A stretch of 64,000 bases of DNA, taken from Ustilago trichophora. Taxonomy: Eukaryota; Basidiomycota; Ustilaginomycetes; Ustilaginales; Ustilaginaceae. The notes below the pieces were generated by a model that ran no database searches, was not told the origin of the DNA, and was given only the letters and a program-made list of their open reading frames with translations. Of this stretch, positions 39,897 to 50,081 are shown in pieces. The stretch is from NCBI GenBank assembly GCA_900323505.1, contig OOIN01000021.1:248001-312000 (forward strand), given 5' to 3'. A program made the translations under genes and the position numbers. Positions within the stretch are counted from its first letter, which is position 1; each line of letters begins with the position of its first letter.

Positions 39897-40160
39897 TGCA
39901 TGTCTGCCCAATCATGAATCGAACAAGTGTAGATCGTAACGAACAATGTCTCATGCCCCGCGTACGTTTTGTCTCATCATTTCTGGAATGCAATCAATGT
40001 TCTCTCAAGTGTATCATGGATTTCAGTGTGTGAGTTTCGGTGTGTTAAAGGATGCGATGCTGGAATTGCGATAAACGAACAGATGGTGATACTAAAACAG
40101 TCGGATGAGTGAGTGGCACATGCAGCGTTGCGCATTCTTACCGGGGATGCGGTACGATCC

Positions 40161-42893
40161 TTAGCGGTCCCAACCGGGTACAGCCTTTTTGCCTGTCTTG
40201 GCTGCGTTTGCAGCTGCGGCTGCGGGCTTGGGAGAGGCGTGAGCCACACGCGGCGACGATGCTGCCGAGTTGGCGGATCCGTTCGGTGTCTTTGCTCCCG
40301 AAACGGCTTTGTGTTGCTTTGCTTTGGCTGGTGGTGCTGCTGCTGGGGCAGCCGGCGCGCTCTTGGCTGCGATAGCTGCGGCGACAGGAACGGGGTGGCT
40401 GCCATTGACTGACGCCGGAGCGCTCGCCTTGGCCACATTCGAGACTGCTGAGGCAGCCTGCTTGGTAGCTGCCTCTGCCTCACCCGGAAGCTCACGGCGG
40501 TAGAAGAGCAGATAGGCGAGACCATCGTGGCCGTAGTCTCGGCTGGGCGATGCTGCGTTGCGCACCACATGCTCGGTGGGCACAGTGTGGAACATGGTGT
40601 CGTCAATGTGGAGCCAAGAGTGACCATCCTGTCGCAGGACGTCGACCGTGTAGTGACCCCCCGAGGCGTATCTGCCGTGGTGGTAGACGATGCCGAAAAG
40701 GCGGTATCGCGGTTGAGGCTGCGAACGCATCGCGGGACTGAGCACCTCGGGCGCAATCTCGAGCGTGGTTCCATATGAAAGTGGCTTCTGGCTCTTCTGC
40801 ACACCACCAATCTCGTCATAGATGAAACGCTTGAGGTGGAGCACGAGCACGGGCGGGAGGGATTCGACAAAGACCTGCTTGGTGGCATCGACCTCAGCTG
40901 CACGCGAGGGCGACCAGACACCAGGGATGGTTTCGGGCTCGGTGAGATGGAGAAGGGCGTCCTCGATCGACTGGACGTGTGGAGGCTGAATGTCGAGCTG
41001 CAGGGGCTGATAGGGCTCGAGCGTCACGCTGTCCTTTGCGCCGGGTGTCTTGAGGACGCTGCGAAGCTTTCCGCCGAAGATGCGAGTGATGGGCGACTCA
41101 GAGGTCGAGGTGGTGCGGGTGTAGGCGGTCTTGCCCTTCTGACCCACCTCCATCCAGCCTTCTTCGGACGGGCTGACGGGGCGCATGACTTCGCGTTCGA
41201 TGATCTCGTCCTCGTCCAAGGCGGCATCGAGGCCAAGCCCGACGGCATCAGCCGATGCAGCGTCCTTGCCGACACGAACGCCGAGACGCTTCAGGTCGTC
41301 ATCGGATACGCCGTTAAGCTTCTTCTCTTCTTCGGACATCTTGGCAAGGATGCCATTGGGGCCGCCAGCTGATTGAGCCAGCTTGATCGCGGATCGGCGT
41401 TGCGCCGAGATGAGCTCCTCATGAAGCGTGTCCAAGAAGAAGCCGAGGAACTCCTCTGCATCCTCCTGGTGACCTCGACGCATCTGATCAAAACGCTTGT
41501 TGAGGCGCATGGCGTCGTAGACAAATTCGGGAAGAAAAGGCTCGGATGCGGCCGCCAAAGAAGCGTCCTGTCCAAGCTGAGGCGAGTGGATCGAGTTGGT
41601 GGCATCGGTTGGGAGAAACTCGCGCAAAAAGTGGATGACGGCCTCCATGAGCGGCGTTGCGTTGCCGAAATCTGCCGGGACCTCGCGTCCGATGAGGCTG
41701 AAGAGGTTGTAGAAGGGGGCGCAGTAGACGAGTGTCTGAAGGATGGCGTTGGCGAAGCAAAAGTTGCCCTTGTTGACGAGACCTCGAGGATGAGTGACGG
41801 GGGCATCGAAGCGCGTGTGTGCATCTGCTAGGAGTCGTTCGAGACTCATGACAGCAGGCTTGGACTGAGCAGCACCAGACTTGCGACCAGCCTTCTTGCC
41901 ATTGACAGCCGCCTTTGGAGAACGCGAGACCGAGGGCGAACCGAAGTCGGAAGCCGCCGAGGCCAATTCTTGGCCTACATTGACGCTGATACCGATGGGG
42001 CCTTTGGCGTTGAGACCGTTGCGACCAAGGGTGTCGGCCCAAGACTTGGGAGCGCCCCAAGCATTGAGTTTGGGTGCAGACAGCTGTGGTGTGCTGGTTG
42101 CTGTAGATGCTGACTCGGATGTGGATTCAGCAGCAATGCTGGTGGCTTCGGTGAGCGAGGAAGCGGCAAGATCGGGATGCTCGGAAGTGAGAGGAGAGGA
42201 GGGGTGAGTCGAGATGGATGAGGGTGCAGGTGTGCTCTCAGAGGTGCGAGAGCGGCGAGTGGATGGCTTTGGTAAGGACTCGAGGAGCGCAGCAAAGCTT
42301 GGGAATTGTGTGGCTTCGGGCCTAGATCGATAAGATAGGGTGAGGGCAGGTGCCGAAGAAGGAGAGGGGGGTCGGAAGGCAGCCGCGACGTTGGCCTCTA
42401 GGAGCGTTTGTAGATATGGATCCAAGTGCTGTGTACCGCGGCTTGATGATGCGCGTTGAGGATCTTGGGTTGCTGCTGCTCTCCTTTGCCGGGTGAGTGG
42501 AGACAATTGACCAGCCTGGCTTACGATGATGCTGTGCGTGGGTAAAGTGACTGGCTTGGCTCGTGGCGGTGTCGAAAGACCTGTTTGAGCAATTGTGTGG
42601 TCGACAAAGGATTCGGAGACGAAGGAAGGCGCGCCGGCACTCGAGGAGAGAGCTGCTGCAGATGTTGAGACTGATTGCGACTGGGATGCGGAGGATGCTG
42701 ATGTTGATGATGCTGGCGCTGCTGCTGATGATACATGTGCTTGACTCGCGGAAAGGGATGCTGATGAGGGTATTGTGGATGATTGTTGAGAACGGGAAGC
42801 TTGCTTGGATGCAGACGGAGTGGCGTATGGTGCTGATGTTGATGCGACAGGGCTAAAGGAAGCACTGCTAGCTTGCGATATCGGAGGAGCCAT
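40161..42893 (-). CDS. UBP3: Ubiquitin-specific protease, Ubp3/USP10 type
   Basis: This is a 910-aa single-exon gene. The first 350 residues are Ser/Ala-rich and disordered. The USP catalytic domain runs from about 365 to 810. The Cys box is RGLVNKGNFCFANAILQTL (nucleophile Cys 379). It is followed by GHQEDAEEFLGFFLDTLHEE, VLHLKRFIYDEIG and the His box YASGGHYTVDV (His 747), then HIDDTMFHTV and AYLLFYRR. All catalytic residues are present. The early LPKPSTRR...AWGAPKSWAD segment fits the Ubp3/USP10 subfamily, whose yeast member works with the cofactor Bre5 on COPII/COPI components and in ribophagy. The C-terminus is Ala-rich. It is divergent from the R3H-SUZ gene. Confidence 0.88.
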   Translation of the reverse strand: MAPPISQASSASFSPVASTSAPYATPSASKQASRSQQSSTIPSSASLSASQAHVSSAAAPASSTSASSASQSQSVSTSAAALSSSAGAPSFVSESFVDHTIAQTGLSTPPRAKPVTLPTHSIIVSQAGQLSPLTRQRRAAATQDPQRASSSRGTQHLDPYLQTLLEANVAAAFRPPSPSSAPALTLSYRSRPEATQFPSFAALLESLPKPSTRRSRTSESTPAPSSISTHPSSPLTSEHPDLAASSLTEATSIAAESTSESASTATSTPQLSAPKLNAWGAPKSWADTLGRNGLNAKGPIGISVNVGQELASAASDFGSPSVSRSPKAAVNGKKAGRKSGAAQSKPAVMSLERLLADAHTRFDAPVTHPRGLVNKGNFCFANAILQTLVYCAPFYNLFSLIGREVPADFGNATPLMEAVIHFLREFLPTDATNSIHSPQLGQDASLAAASEPFLPEFVYDAMRLNKRFDQMRRGHQEDAEEFLGFFLDTLHEELISAQRRSAIKLAQSAGGPNGILAKMSEEEKKLNGVSDDDLKRLGVRVGKDAASADAVGLGLDAALDEDEIIEREVMRPVSPSEEGWMEVGQKGKTAYTRTTSTSESPITRIFGGKLRSVLKTPGAKDSVTLEPYQPLQLDIQPPHVQSIEDALLHLTEPETIPGVWSPSRAAEVDATKQVFVESLPPVLVLHLKRFIYDEIGGVQKSQKPLSYGTTLEIAPEVLSPAMRSQPQPRYRLFGIVYHHGRYASGGHYTVDVLRQDGHSWLHIDDTMFHTVPTEHVVRNAASPSRDYGHDGLAYLLFYRRELPGEAEAATKQAASAVSNVAKASAPASVNGSHPVPVAAAIAAKSAPAAPAAAPPAKAKQHKAVSGAKTPNGSANSAASSPRVAHASPKPAAAAANAAKTGKKAVPGWDR

Positions 42894-43341
42894 GATGAAC
42901 GTGATGGCTCGATGTAGTCGAACAGGGAAAGGAAGGGCCTTGCGATGCGATCAAGCCGGCAAGATCGATGGCAGTTGCCGGTTGAGAATCGAGGGTCAAG
43001 GTCGAGATCGTTGTTGTTATTGTTTTGCGGTACGATGACTTGATACAGAAGCGCCAGGTCGGTGCTGTCCGTCGCAATGATCTAGTGACGTACGGGTCGA
43101 TCGGAGCGAGGAGAAGACCGTATGAGTTGGCCCAAACAAGAGATGTTATGGTGTATGCGCGAGAAACGTGAGCAAATCCTGCCAAGTTTGAGGATGAGAG
43201 GAAAGGATCCAAAGGTAGTGAAAGGACCGATCAAGGATGTTCAATGGGCGGTGCAGAAAGGAGTGAGAGAAGGATGAAAGGGAAGATGAGGGTGAGATGG
43301 AAGAAAGCACAGAGTCAGAGAGTGAAGTGCAGACGCAGACG

Positions 43342-43364
43342 ACACACACACACACACACACACA
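43342..43364. repeat. (AC)n microsatellite
   Basis: Eleven to twelve perfect AC dinucleotides in the UBP3/R3H-SUZ intergenic region. Confidence 0.9.
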
Positions 43365-43509
43365 ACTCTCTGAGCTGTGATTTTGACGAAATTCGGTGAT
43401 GCATTCATTGCTTCTGCTGCTGTCAAGCTTGAATTGGTCATCGAGCGCCAAATCACACGAACCAGACGCAACACAGGCTCAGTTCTCCACCCAATTCTTC
43501 CTTTTTCCC

Positions 43510-43536
43510 TTTTTTTTTTTTTTTTTTTTTTTTTTT
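43510..43536. repeat. T homopolymer, 27 nt
   Basis: Uninterrupted T run, upstream of both flanking genes. Confidence 0.9.
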
Positions 43537-43925
43537 CTCTGTTGTCACACCAGGCCAGAATCGATAGAAAAAGGATCGTGTGAGGTTGGCTTTTCACATT
43601 TCCACATCTTGTCACTCGACGAGGTCTAACATACTGCATCTTCACCCCCAAGGTTACGACCGTCTCAAATGGTATCAGACCTTTACTGTACCCTTTGTTC
43701 TTGTTTCACTGTTTGCAGGAGAATGAGCACAATCTCGTTTGGAGCTAGCCTCGAAACTTCCAAGGCCATCTTCCGCAATCACCATGCTCTTCTTTATCGT
43801 CACCATCGTGGCATTTGGATCTACTCTTCTTCTTGGACGAAAGGTGAGGGAGGGTGAATTTTTTGTCGCGTGAACTTGTGTGTGCGGAGATGTAAGAGAA
43901 AGAACCGCCAGGCACAAAGCGTCTC

Positions 43926-43950
43926 AAAAAAAAAAAAAAAAAAAAAAAAA
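43926..43950. repeat. A homopolymer, 25 nt
   Basis: Uninterrupted A run about 390 bases from the T27 run, in the opposite orientation. Confidence 0.9.
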
Positions 43951-44494
43951 GTCCAAATTTCAATGCCTTCTTGTCTCGATAGGGTGACAGCTCCTCTTCC
44001 ACTCACCATCATCATCATCACCACCACCATCACCACCGCCACCGCCACTACCACCATCGGGATCTTCTCTAGGAGCTCATCTCGCATTGCATTGACCTGC
44101 ATCACACGCTGGCTCCCTCCAAACCTCGTCTCAGCTTCACTCTTTGAGCCCTTGTTGCACGTCACAAAAGTCTCCGAACAATCCCTCATCTGTCCTAACT
44201 TCGTTATAAGCTCTCCTCGATCCCCTCTGGCACTCACGATAGTTTTGACTTGCCCCATATTGCGCCCAGCATCCTTGACTCGCCAAACCATACGAATCAC
44301 TCGCCCGATCCCACCTCGCTTACATATCCCGTAATCTCAGCTCCAAGAGCAACGCAGATATGTGCCAACATCGTTGACATCACCTCGCCAGCTCATCCTC
44401 TCTCCCACTCACCCCAACTCGCATCGCCTGTCGGCGTATTCGGCATCTATCTTTGCAACTCAATCATCATTTTTGCGATTGGCTTTCCTTTCCG

Positions 44495-46663
44495 ATGCAA
44501 TACGAGCCACAATCACCTCTGAACGGCACAATGACTCAGCTGGATCCCCTCGCAGATGCCCTAGCGGCCACCTCGATCACCACAGACAATGGATCTGACA
44601 CTTCCCACGAGCAGCCATCGCTCAAGCCTACCAAACCTTCGTTTGCATCGGCACTCCGATCTGGCCAATCTACAACGCCCTTGATCCTCTCAAAAGAGGC
44701 TACATCTGCCCAGCCACCCACACCATTGGCCTCGTCAGGTGCATCCACTCCCGCACCGCCAACCGTAGCTTCTCCCGCCGATGAGCTAGCTCCCGTCGAC
44801 GACACTATTCTGCAGGCTATACGCAAGCGCGATGATCGCATCTTCTTCAGCCAATACGAGAATCAGATGGCCGCCTTTGTGCGTGATCCTTCCCGCTCTG
44901 AACTCGAACTTGGTGCTATGAACGCCTATCAGCGTCTGCTCATTCACAAATGTGCCGAACAGTTCCATCTTCAACATCAACTCGATCGTGCCACCCACTC
45001 CATCACCCTCTCCAAAACCCCCGCCACTTCGCATCCCTCTGCGCTTCTCTCTCTCCGCGCTCGCGAGGCTCTGGTTCAGCGTGATGGCATCGACCCCGTC
45101 AATGCTCATCCTGCTGTCATCAGCCTCGCCAATGCAACTTCAAATCAGCTCAACTCGAGCTCGTCCAGCCCGTCCGCGTCCACCTCTTCCCTCTCTTCGC
45201 CCGTCCCGACCCAAGCTGCCACTCTGTCGCCAGCCTCAGGTGCACCCAAAGCAGGCTTCAAGATCATGCGCCGAGACCCCTCAAACAGCCGCCAGTCTCG
45301 ACTGCGTTCCACCGACAACGACATCTCGGGCAGCAACAGCGATTCCGACAAGGCTGCTGCCAAAGCACGCAAAGACATGACCCTCGAGGAAAGGGAAGCT
45401 TCCTACAAGGCTGCACGTGCCCGCATCTTTGGCGACCTCGCCACCAGCGGCTCCACCTCTCCCACTTCGTCCACGTCTCACCTCGACCAGACCAAAGAAG
45501 CCGACCAGTCAAAGGACGCCGCCACATCCGCACCAAACTCAAAGCCATCGCCCACAAGCTCAGCCGCTTCCAGCCCCGTCGCTTCCATAGCAGGCGGACG
45601 CTCAGGCTCAAAGAAGAAGGTTTCATCCTCCGCTTCCTCAGTCGCCAGCCAAGACGGTTCCACCCAACGCACGCGTGGCAACGGTCGAGCCAAGGCAGCA
45701 CACAGCCATGCCAGCGACAGCAACAACGACGACCTCGAGTTCTGTCGCAATTTGCCCATGTCTAGCAATCCCGCCTTTGGTGGACCACAGCAATCCAGTC
45801 CGCTCGCTTTGCCGGGCCACGTCACCCAGGGCTACTTTCCACCAACACACCCTTCGCATCTGCAGCAGTCGCATTCCAATCCCAACCTGCGGTCCAGAGC
45901 CCCCGTCTTCCACCCGCAGGGTAGCAGCACACCCGCATACTCGCAGGGCGGTGCGCTCAGGTATCCTGACATGGGCTTTCAACAACAAGCGCAGCACCAG
46001 CGTTCGTGGCCGCACCCAGGCGATTCGTCCGAGACCGATGCATTCCCAGCACTGTCCAGTGCCAGCCAGAGTGGTGTCAGTGGAAGCCGACAGACACAGC
46101 AGCAGAACAGTTCTCGTAACGCCCAAGCATCAGGCAGCGGGAGCCGGTCCCAACCTGCGGGACAGGAGCACCTCATGAACGGAGTAGGCGCCTGGGCGCA
46201 GCAAACTTCTGCATGTGTCTACAGCAATGCGCCACAGCGCCACCAGCAGCAGCCACAGCACTACTCACACTACCCTCCACCGCAGCAGCAGCAGCAGCAA
46301 TACCAGCCCGGCATTCAGCCTTACCAGATGGGACATCCTTCGCTCGCACCCCACTATACGCAGCTTGGCCAAGGCCAACCCTTTGTTGGACCCAGAAGCG
46401 CGACCAGCAGCCGAGCCAGCTCCCAGCGCGGTGGCAACGGTATGAACAATCATAGAGGTGCCAGGGATGATGCCATGAGCGTGGCTTCCATCTCATCGGC
46501 TTCTTCGTCCAGATCAGCGAGTTTCAGCGGCGTAAGTGCAGCAGGGAGCACCTCTCAGGTGGGCAATGCCAGTAACAAGGCAGCGAATGGTCCTATACCA
46601 GCCCTGTCTCATCCTTCTTTACCCGCCCGTCCGGCTTGGTTGTCACCCAATAACGCCGAGTAG
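44495..46663 (+). CDS. R3H-SUZ domain RNA-binding protein (Rbs1-like)
   Basis: The protein has 722 aa from the ATG at 44495; a second ATG at 44531 (MTQLDPLADAL) is an equally fair start. Residues about 110-180 are an R3H domain (QYENQMAAFVRDPSRSELEL, then YQRLLIHKCAEQFHL, with R-x3-H). Residues about 253-330 are a SUZ domain: GFKIMRRDP, then DMTLEEREASYKAARARIFG. The rest is Ser/Gln-rich and disordered, with QQQQQ runs. This pair of domains occurs in yeast Rbs1 and animal R3HDM/ARPP21 proteins, which bind single-stranded RNA and poly(A)-tail machinery. The role here is inferred as mRNA or Pol III regulation. Confidence 0.82.
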   Translation: MQYEPQSPLNGTMTQLDPLADALAATSITTDNGSDTSHEQPSLKPTKPSFASALRSGQSTTPLILSKEATSAQPPTPLASSGASTPAPPTVASPADELAPVDDTILQAIRKRDDRIFFSQYENQMAAFVRDPSRSELELGAMNAYQRLLIHKCAEQFHLQHQLDRATHSITLSKTPATSHPSALLSLRAREALVQRDGIDPVNAHPAVISLANATSNQLNSSSSSPSASTSSLSSPVPTQAATLSPASGAPKAGFKIMRRDPSNSRQSRLRSTDNDISGSNSDSDKAAAKARKDMTLEEREASYKAARARIFGDLATSGSTSPTSSTSHLDQTKEADQSKDAATSAPNSKPSPTSSAASSPVASIAGGRSGSKKKVSSSASSVASQDGSTQRTRGNGRAKAAHSHASDSNNDDLEFCRNLPMSSNPAFGGPQQSSPLALPGHVTQGYFPPTHPSHLQQSHSNPNLRSRAPVFHPQGSSTPAYSQGGALRYPDMGFQQQAQHQRSWPHPGDSSETDAFPALSSASQSGVSGSRQTQQQNSSRNAQASGSGSRSQPAGQEHLMNGVGAWAQQTSACVYSNAPQRHQQQPQHYSHYPPPQQQQQQYQPGIQPYQMGHPSLAPHYTQLGQGQPFVGPRSATSSRASSQRGGNGMNNHRGARDDAMSVASISSASSSRSASFSGVSAAGSTSQVGNASNKAANGPIPALSHPSLPARPAWLSPNNAE

Positions 46664-46919
46664 AAGCAGCGACAAGGATGAGCATTCCTTTGTCGCAGCC
46701 CCAACATCTAGGCATATGCAAGACCGATACAGGTCCCTCACCAAAAGCATGGTTTTGTGCAAATCCTATCCAACATTTCGTACTTTTAAAGTGTGCCGTG
46801 CAAAGAGTGCAGGAGTGGATCGTGGGTCTGAATTGAGGTGGAAGAGGCTGTTGGTGTCGTGTGAGGGCGAAAATCTATGCGATATTGTATGCAACACCGG
46901 ACACCTTAGACATCAATCG

Positions 46920-46991
46920 GCCTCCTTAGCTCAGCGGTAGAGCACTTCACTAGTAATGAAGAGGTCAGTCGTTCGAGTCGGCTAGGAGGCA
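46920..46991 (+). tRNA. tRNA-Thr (anticodon AGU)
   Basis: A full cloverleaf fits without an intron. The acceptor GCCTCCT pairs with AGGAGGC, plus discriminator A. The D arm is AGCTCAGCGGTAGAGC. The anticodon stem-loop is CTTCA-CTAGTAA-TGAAG with AGT at the anticodon. The T arm is AGTCG-TTCGAGT-CGGCT. The A box (TAGCTCAGCGG) and B box (GTTCGAGTC) promoters are internal. It decodes ACU and, after A34 to inosine editing, ACC. It lies in the 3' flank of the R3H-SUZ gene. Confidence 0.95.
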
Positions 46992-46995
46992 TTGC

Positions 46996-47000
46996 TTTTT
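46996..47000 (+). terminator. RNA polymerase III terminator of tRNA-Thr
   Basis: Five T starting five bases after the tRNA. A second run of eight T at 47012-47019 would serve as backup. Confidence 0.75.
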
Positions 47001-47249
47001 GCCTGTTGCTCTTTTTTTTGCTCCTTTTTGCTGCCATCCTTTTTGTCACAAATCTAAAATCTTGTCGCTACGAACTCTGGTTCACCTGCAGCATGCTCGT
47101 CTTCAGCCTGCCGTCTCTTCTCCGTGTGGTGGGTTGTCATCTGACTTTCTCTTCAAAAGATGGAACAATGACCCCAATCTTGACGAGATTGAGGGCGAAA
47201 AAGGGCCGCTGGTGGATGGGAGGAGTCTGAGCCTACGATAGTGTCGTCC

Positions 47250-47278
<29 letters not shown>
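47250..47278. repeat. A homopolymer, 29 nt
   Basis: Uninterrupted A run between the tRNA and the glycosyltransferase gene, about 280 bases upstream of that gene's ATG. The rest of 46992-47554 holds no recognised gene. Confidence 0.9.
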
Positions 47279-47282
<4 letters not shown>

Positions 47283-47554
47283 GCGGAGGAACGCGTGCAC
47301 TTGGATCAACCGATCGACGTGGTGTATGTGCATCTGGGACACGATGGACGCTGCAGCAACCAGGACCCTGAGAATTGCATCAGCCGTGCAGGACGACATC
47401 CAATTCCGAATTCTTGTTGTTCGACAGTATCTCTTCTACTTCTTCTTTCATCCATCCTTCCCTTCGCTCGTTCTTCATCCGTCACCACCGCCTTCGCCCT
47501 CGAAAGATCCCGTAGAGCCCTACTTGAAAGGAACAAAGATTTTAAAAAAAAACA

Positions 47555-48595
47555 ATGTCGATCGGCGAAGAAGAAAACAATCCCACCTCTTGCGCCTGGG
47601 CCACCTTGCTCACCTCGGAACACCTTTTACCGGGGTTGGTGGTATTCGCCCACTCGCTTCTGGTCGAACATGCATCTCGATATCCACTGGTCATCATGGC
47701 AACCTCAAAACTTAGCTCCCGAGCCCGCACGATCTTGTCCAACATGCTTCCCTCCGGCAAGCTGGTGATTCGAGACATTGAGCCCATCTACCCGGCCAGT
47801 GTTGCAACCGGGTTGGCATATGCCCGATTCAACGAGGTCTGGACCAAACTTCGCGCGTTTGAGCTGGTCGAATACCAAAGAGTGGCTTTGGTGGATAGCG
47901 ACATGTTGGTAAGGAAGAATATGGACGAGCTCTTCACCGATCCGTATGTGTTTGGTGGCAACAAGGCCGAAGGGGAGGAATGGATCGGTGCTAGCTGGGC
48001 ATGCACCTGCAATCCGAACAAGATCAAGACTTACCCGGCTGAGTGGATTCCTGAAAATTGCGGCTTCACCAACCAGACTCTTCCCGCTGCTTCGTCTTCG
48101 GCTAGCGTCCCTCAACCAGACGCATCCACCCCACGACCTGGCAAACTCATCAACAGCGGCCTCGTCATCCTCACTCCTTCTTCAAGCACCATGTCCGAGA
48201 TGATCGAATGCATCAACACAGACCCCCGAATCCCAGAGTACAGGTTTCCCGATCAAGACTTCCTCGCAGACTTCTTCTCCACCCGCACTCGTCACATCAG
48301 ATATCTGCCGTACAAGTACAATGCACTCAAGAAGCTCAAGCTGGTCCACCCAAACATCTGGGAGGATGCAGAGGCGACAAATATCCACTACATCTTGGAT
48401 AAACCGTGGACCCTGGGAAGGCCTGGTGGCAACGCGAATCCGGAAGGGAAGGATGCAGATGCAGAGATCCATGGATGGTGGTGGACTGCATTCGACGCTG
48501 TGAAGCGAGCCAATGAGGAGGTGAGGAAAGGAGCTGTTCGGCTGAGTGAAGATGATTGGAAGGACTGCGTCGAGAAGTATATGACGCTGAACTAG
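47555..48595 (+). CDS. Family 8 (glycogenin/galactinol-synthase-like) glycosyltransferase
   Basis: The protein has 346 aa. The N-terminus (SCAWATLLTSEHLLPGLVVF) matches the GT8 nucleotide-binding strand. VALVDSDMLV carries the D-x-D metal/UDP-sugar motif (Asp 114, Asp 116). NSGLVILTP and FPDQDFLADFF are further GT8 landmarks, and the late HYILDKPWTLGRPG is close to the family's conserved H-x(2)-G/P-x-K-PW motif. There is no signal peptide or membrane anchor, so the enzyme is expected in the cytosol. Glycogenin is usually longer with a C-terminal Gcy1-binding end, which I do not see, so galactinol-synthase-like or another UDP-sugar transferase is as likely. The ATG context is AACAATGTC. Confidence 0.82.
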   Translation: MSIGEEENNPTSCAWATLLTSEHLLPGLVVFAHSLLVEHASRYPLVIMATSKLSSRARTILSNMLPSGKLVIRDIEPIYPASVATGLAYARFNEVWTKLRAFELVEYQRVALVDSDMLVRKNMDELFTDPYVFGGNKAEGEEWIGASWACTCNPNKIKTYPAEWIPENCGFTNQTLPAASSSASVPQPDASTPRPGKLINSGLVILTPSSSTMSEMIECINTDPRIPEYRFPDQDFLADFFSTRTRHIRYLPYKYNALKKLKLVHPNIWEDAEATNIHYILDKPWTLGRPGGNANPEGKDADAEIHGWWWTAFDAVKRANEEVRKGAVRLSEDDWKDCVEKYMTLN

Positions 48596-48749
48596 CTCTC
48601 AAAAAGTTTCGGGATATTTACCCTTCATTGTCGTTGCTCCATCTAAACATATCGAAGCAAAAGAACAATCATTCATCATTGGTATTCAACAACAAGTACG
48701 TAGCGCAATACGGACAAGCTTAGAATGGGTACATCGGAGGTCATTCGCC

Positions 48750-50081
48750 CTAGAATTTGCTCTGAGGACCAACCAGCTTGAGCTGCTGACGGACACCCAG
48801 ATCAATCATAACGTCCTCACTTCCACCGGGGACAGTAAGCGCCTTGACCTCCCTGTAGATGCGCTCGATACGTTCACCCGTACCACCTTTGGTGAGACCC
48901 ATGCCTCCCAGCAGATGCACCGATTCGCGCACCACATGATCCAGCACGATACCCGCGTGTGCCTTGAGCAAAGCGCACGTTCCACCCGTCAGCACGTTGC
49001 TCTCGGCAATGGTCAAGTTGAGCTGTTGGAAGACGATGCTCTCCACCCAGGCCTGGAGCGCTTCCACCTCTCGAGCCATGTGACCGATCTTGTGTCGAAC
49101 GACGGGCTGCTCGATGAGTTTCTTGCCAAACACCTCGCGACGGCGCGTGTGGGCGATGGTGTCCTCCATGCAGACTCGAGCGTAGCGCAGAGCAGTGTAT
49201 GCAATCGTCATACGCTCGTGGTTAAAGTTGAAGAATACCAGCTTCAATCCTTCACCCTCTTTGCCGATCAGGTTTTCGGCGGGCACCTTGACATCGTCAA
49301 ACTCGACAATCGTCGTACCCGAAGCACCGCCGGGAAGCATCTTCATCTGTTTGGTGGTGACACCAGGTCCCCTCTCAATAAGGAGGAGCGAGATACCTGC
49401 ACTCTCACCGGGCTTGCCAGAGGTACGAACGGCAGTGGTGAACCAGTCGGCGTAGATACCGTTGGTGATCCACTTTTTGCTACCATTGACGAGGTAGTAC
49501 TTTTTACCGTTCTCCTCGATCAACCTGGCCTCGGTGCTGAGGTTGGCGACGTTGCTTCCGGCCAAAGGCTCGGTGATAGCCAGGCAGATCCTCTTTTTGC
49601 CGGAAAAGATCTGCGGCAGCCACTTTTGCTTCTGCTGCTCAGATCCAAAGTTGATCACGGGACCGCTGCCGTAAGTGAGGCCTCCAACCATTCCCATCAA
49701 CGCCGAGCTGGCACTGCGGTTGAGCTCATCCCACAGAATGTAGTCGTGAATGTTGTTCCACTCTTCCATCTTGACACCTCCTGGCAGCTTGACACCGGCA
49801 CTCTGGGCGATCTTGGCGATCTTGGGATCAACGTGAACTCCGGTGGCGAAAGCAAACAGAACGCCATCCTTGGCAGCACGCTGGTACGATTCGTCGTCAA
49901 ACAGAATACCAGCCTCGTCGTACTTGGCACACATCTTGATGAGTACCTCGTCACACCAGGCGCGGCACCACTCGCGAAGCTGGATGTGCGAGGGCGAGGT
50001 GAAAATGGAAGAGGGAAGACCTTGAATCCAAGGCGCCTCGGAGAAGGGCACGGTGGGCTTGGTGAGTTTGGTTTGCGACAT
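48750..50081 (-). CDS. Acyl-CoA dehydrogenase with C-terminal SKF
   Basis: The protein has 443 aa from the ATG at 50081. It has the full acyl-CoA dehydrogenase fold: an N-terminal helical domain; CLAITEPLAGSNVANLST and YLVNGSKKWITNGIYADWF (FAD and substrate-binding middle sheet); and NFNHERMTIAYTALRYAR with LIEQPVVRHKIGHMAREV in the C-terminal helices. It has no presequence. It ends Ser-Lys-Phe, a weak variant of the peroxisomal SKL signal. Smut fungi oxidise fatty acids both in mitochondria and in peroxisomes, so a peroxisomal or cytosolic location is possible. The substrate chain length is not evident. An in-frame GTG at 50186 is not used as the start. Confidence 0.88.
   Translation of the reverse strand: MSQTKLTKPTVPFSEAPWIQGLPSSIFTSPSHIQLREWCRAWCDEVLIKMCAKYDEAGILFDDESYQRAAKDGVLFAFATGVHVDPKIAKIAQSAGVKLPGGVKMEEWNNIHDYILWDELNRSASSALMGMVGGLTYGSGPVINFGSEQQKQKWLPQIFSGKKRICLAITEPLAGSNVANLSTEARLIEENGKKYYLVNGSKKWITNGIYADWFTTAVRTSGKPGESAGISLLLIERGPGVTTKQMKMLPGGASGTTIVEFDDVKVPAENLIGKEGEGLKLVFFNFNHERMTIAYTALRYARVCMEDTIAHTRRREVFGKKLIEQPVVRHKIGHMAREVEALQAWVESIVFQQLNLTIAESNVLTGGTCALLKAHAGIVLDHVVRESVHLLGGMGLTKGGTGERIERIYREVKALTVPGGSEDVMIDLGVRQQLKLVGPQSKF

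Larger units (their letters stand above)
42894..44494. other. Divergent promoter region, UBP3 / R3H-SUZ, rich in simple repeats
   Basis: 1.6 kb with no supported gene. It contains an (AC)n tract at 43342-43364, T27 at 43510-43536, A25 at 43926-43950 and an ATC/ACC-repeat strip at about 44006-44060. A CT-rich leader precedes the ATG at 44495. The short frame at 43669-43857 shows no coding character. Confidence 0.4.
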
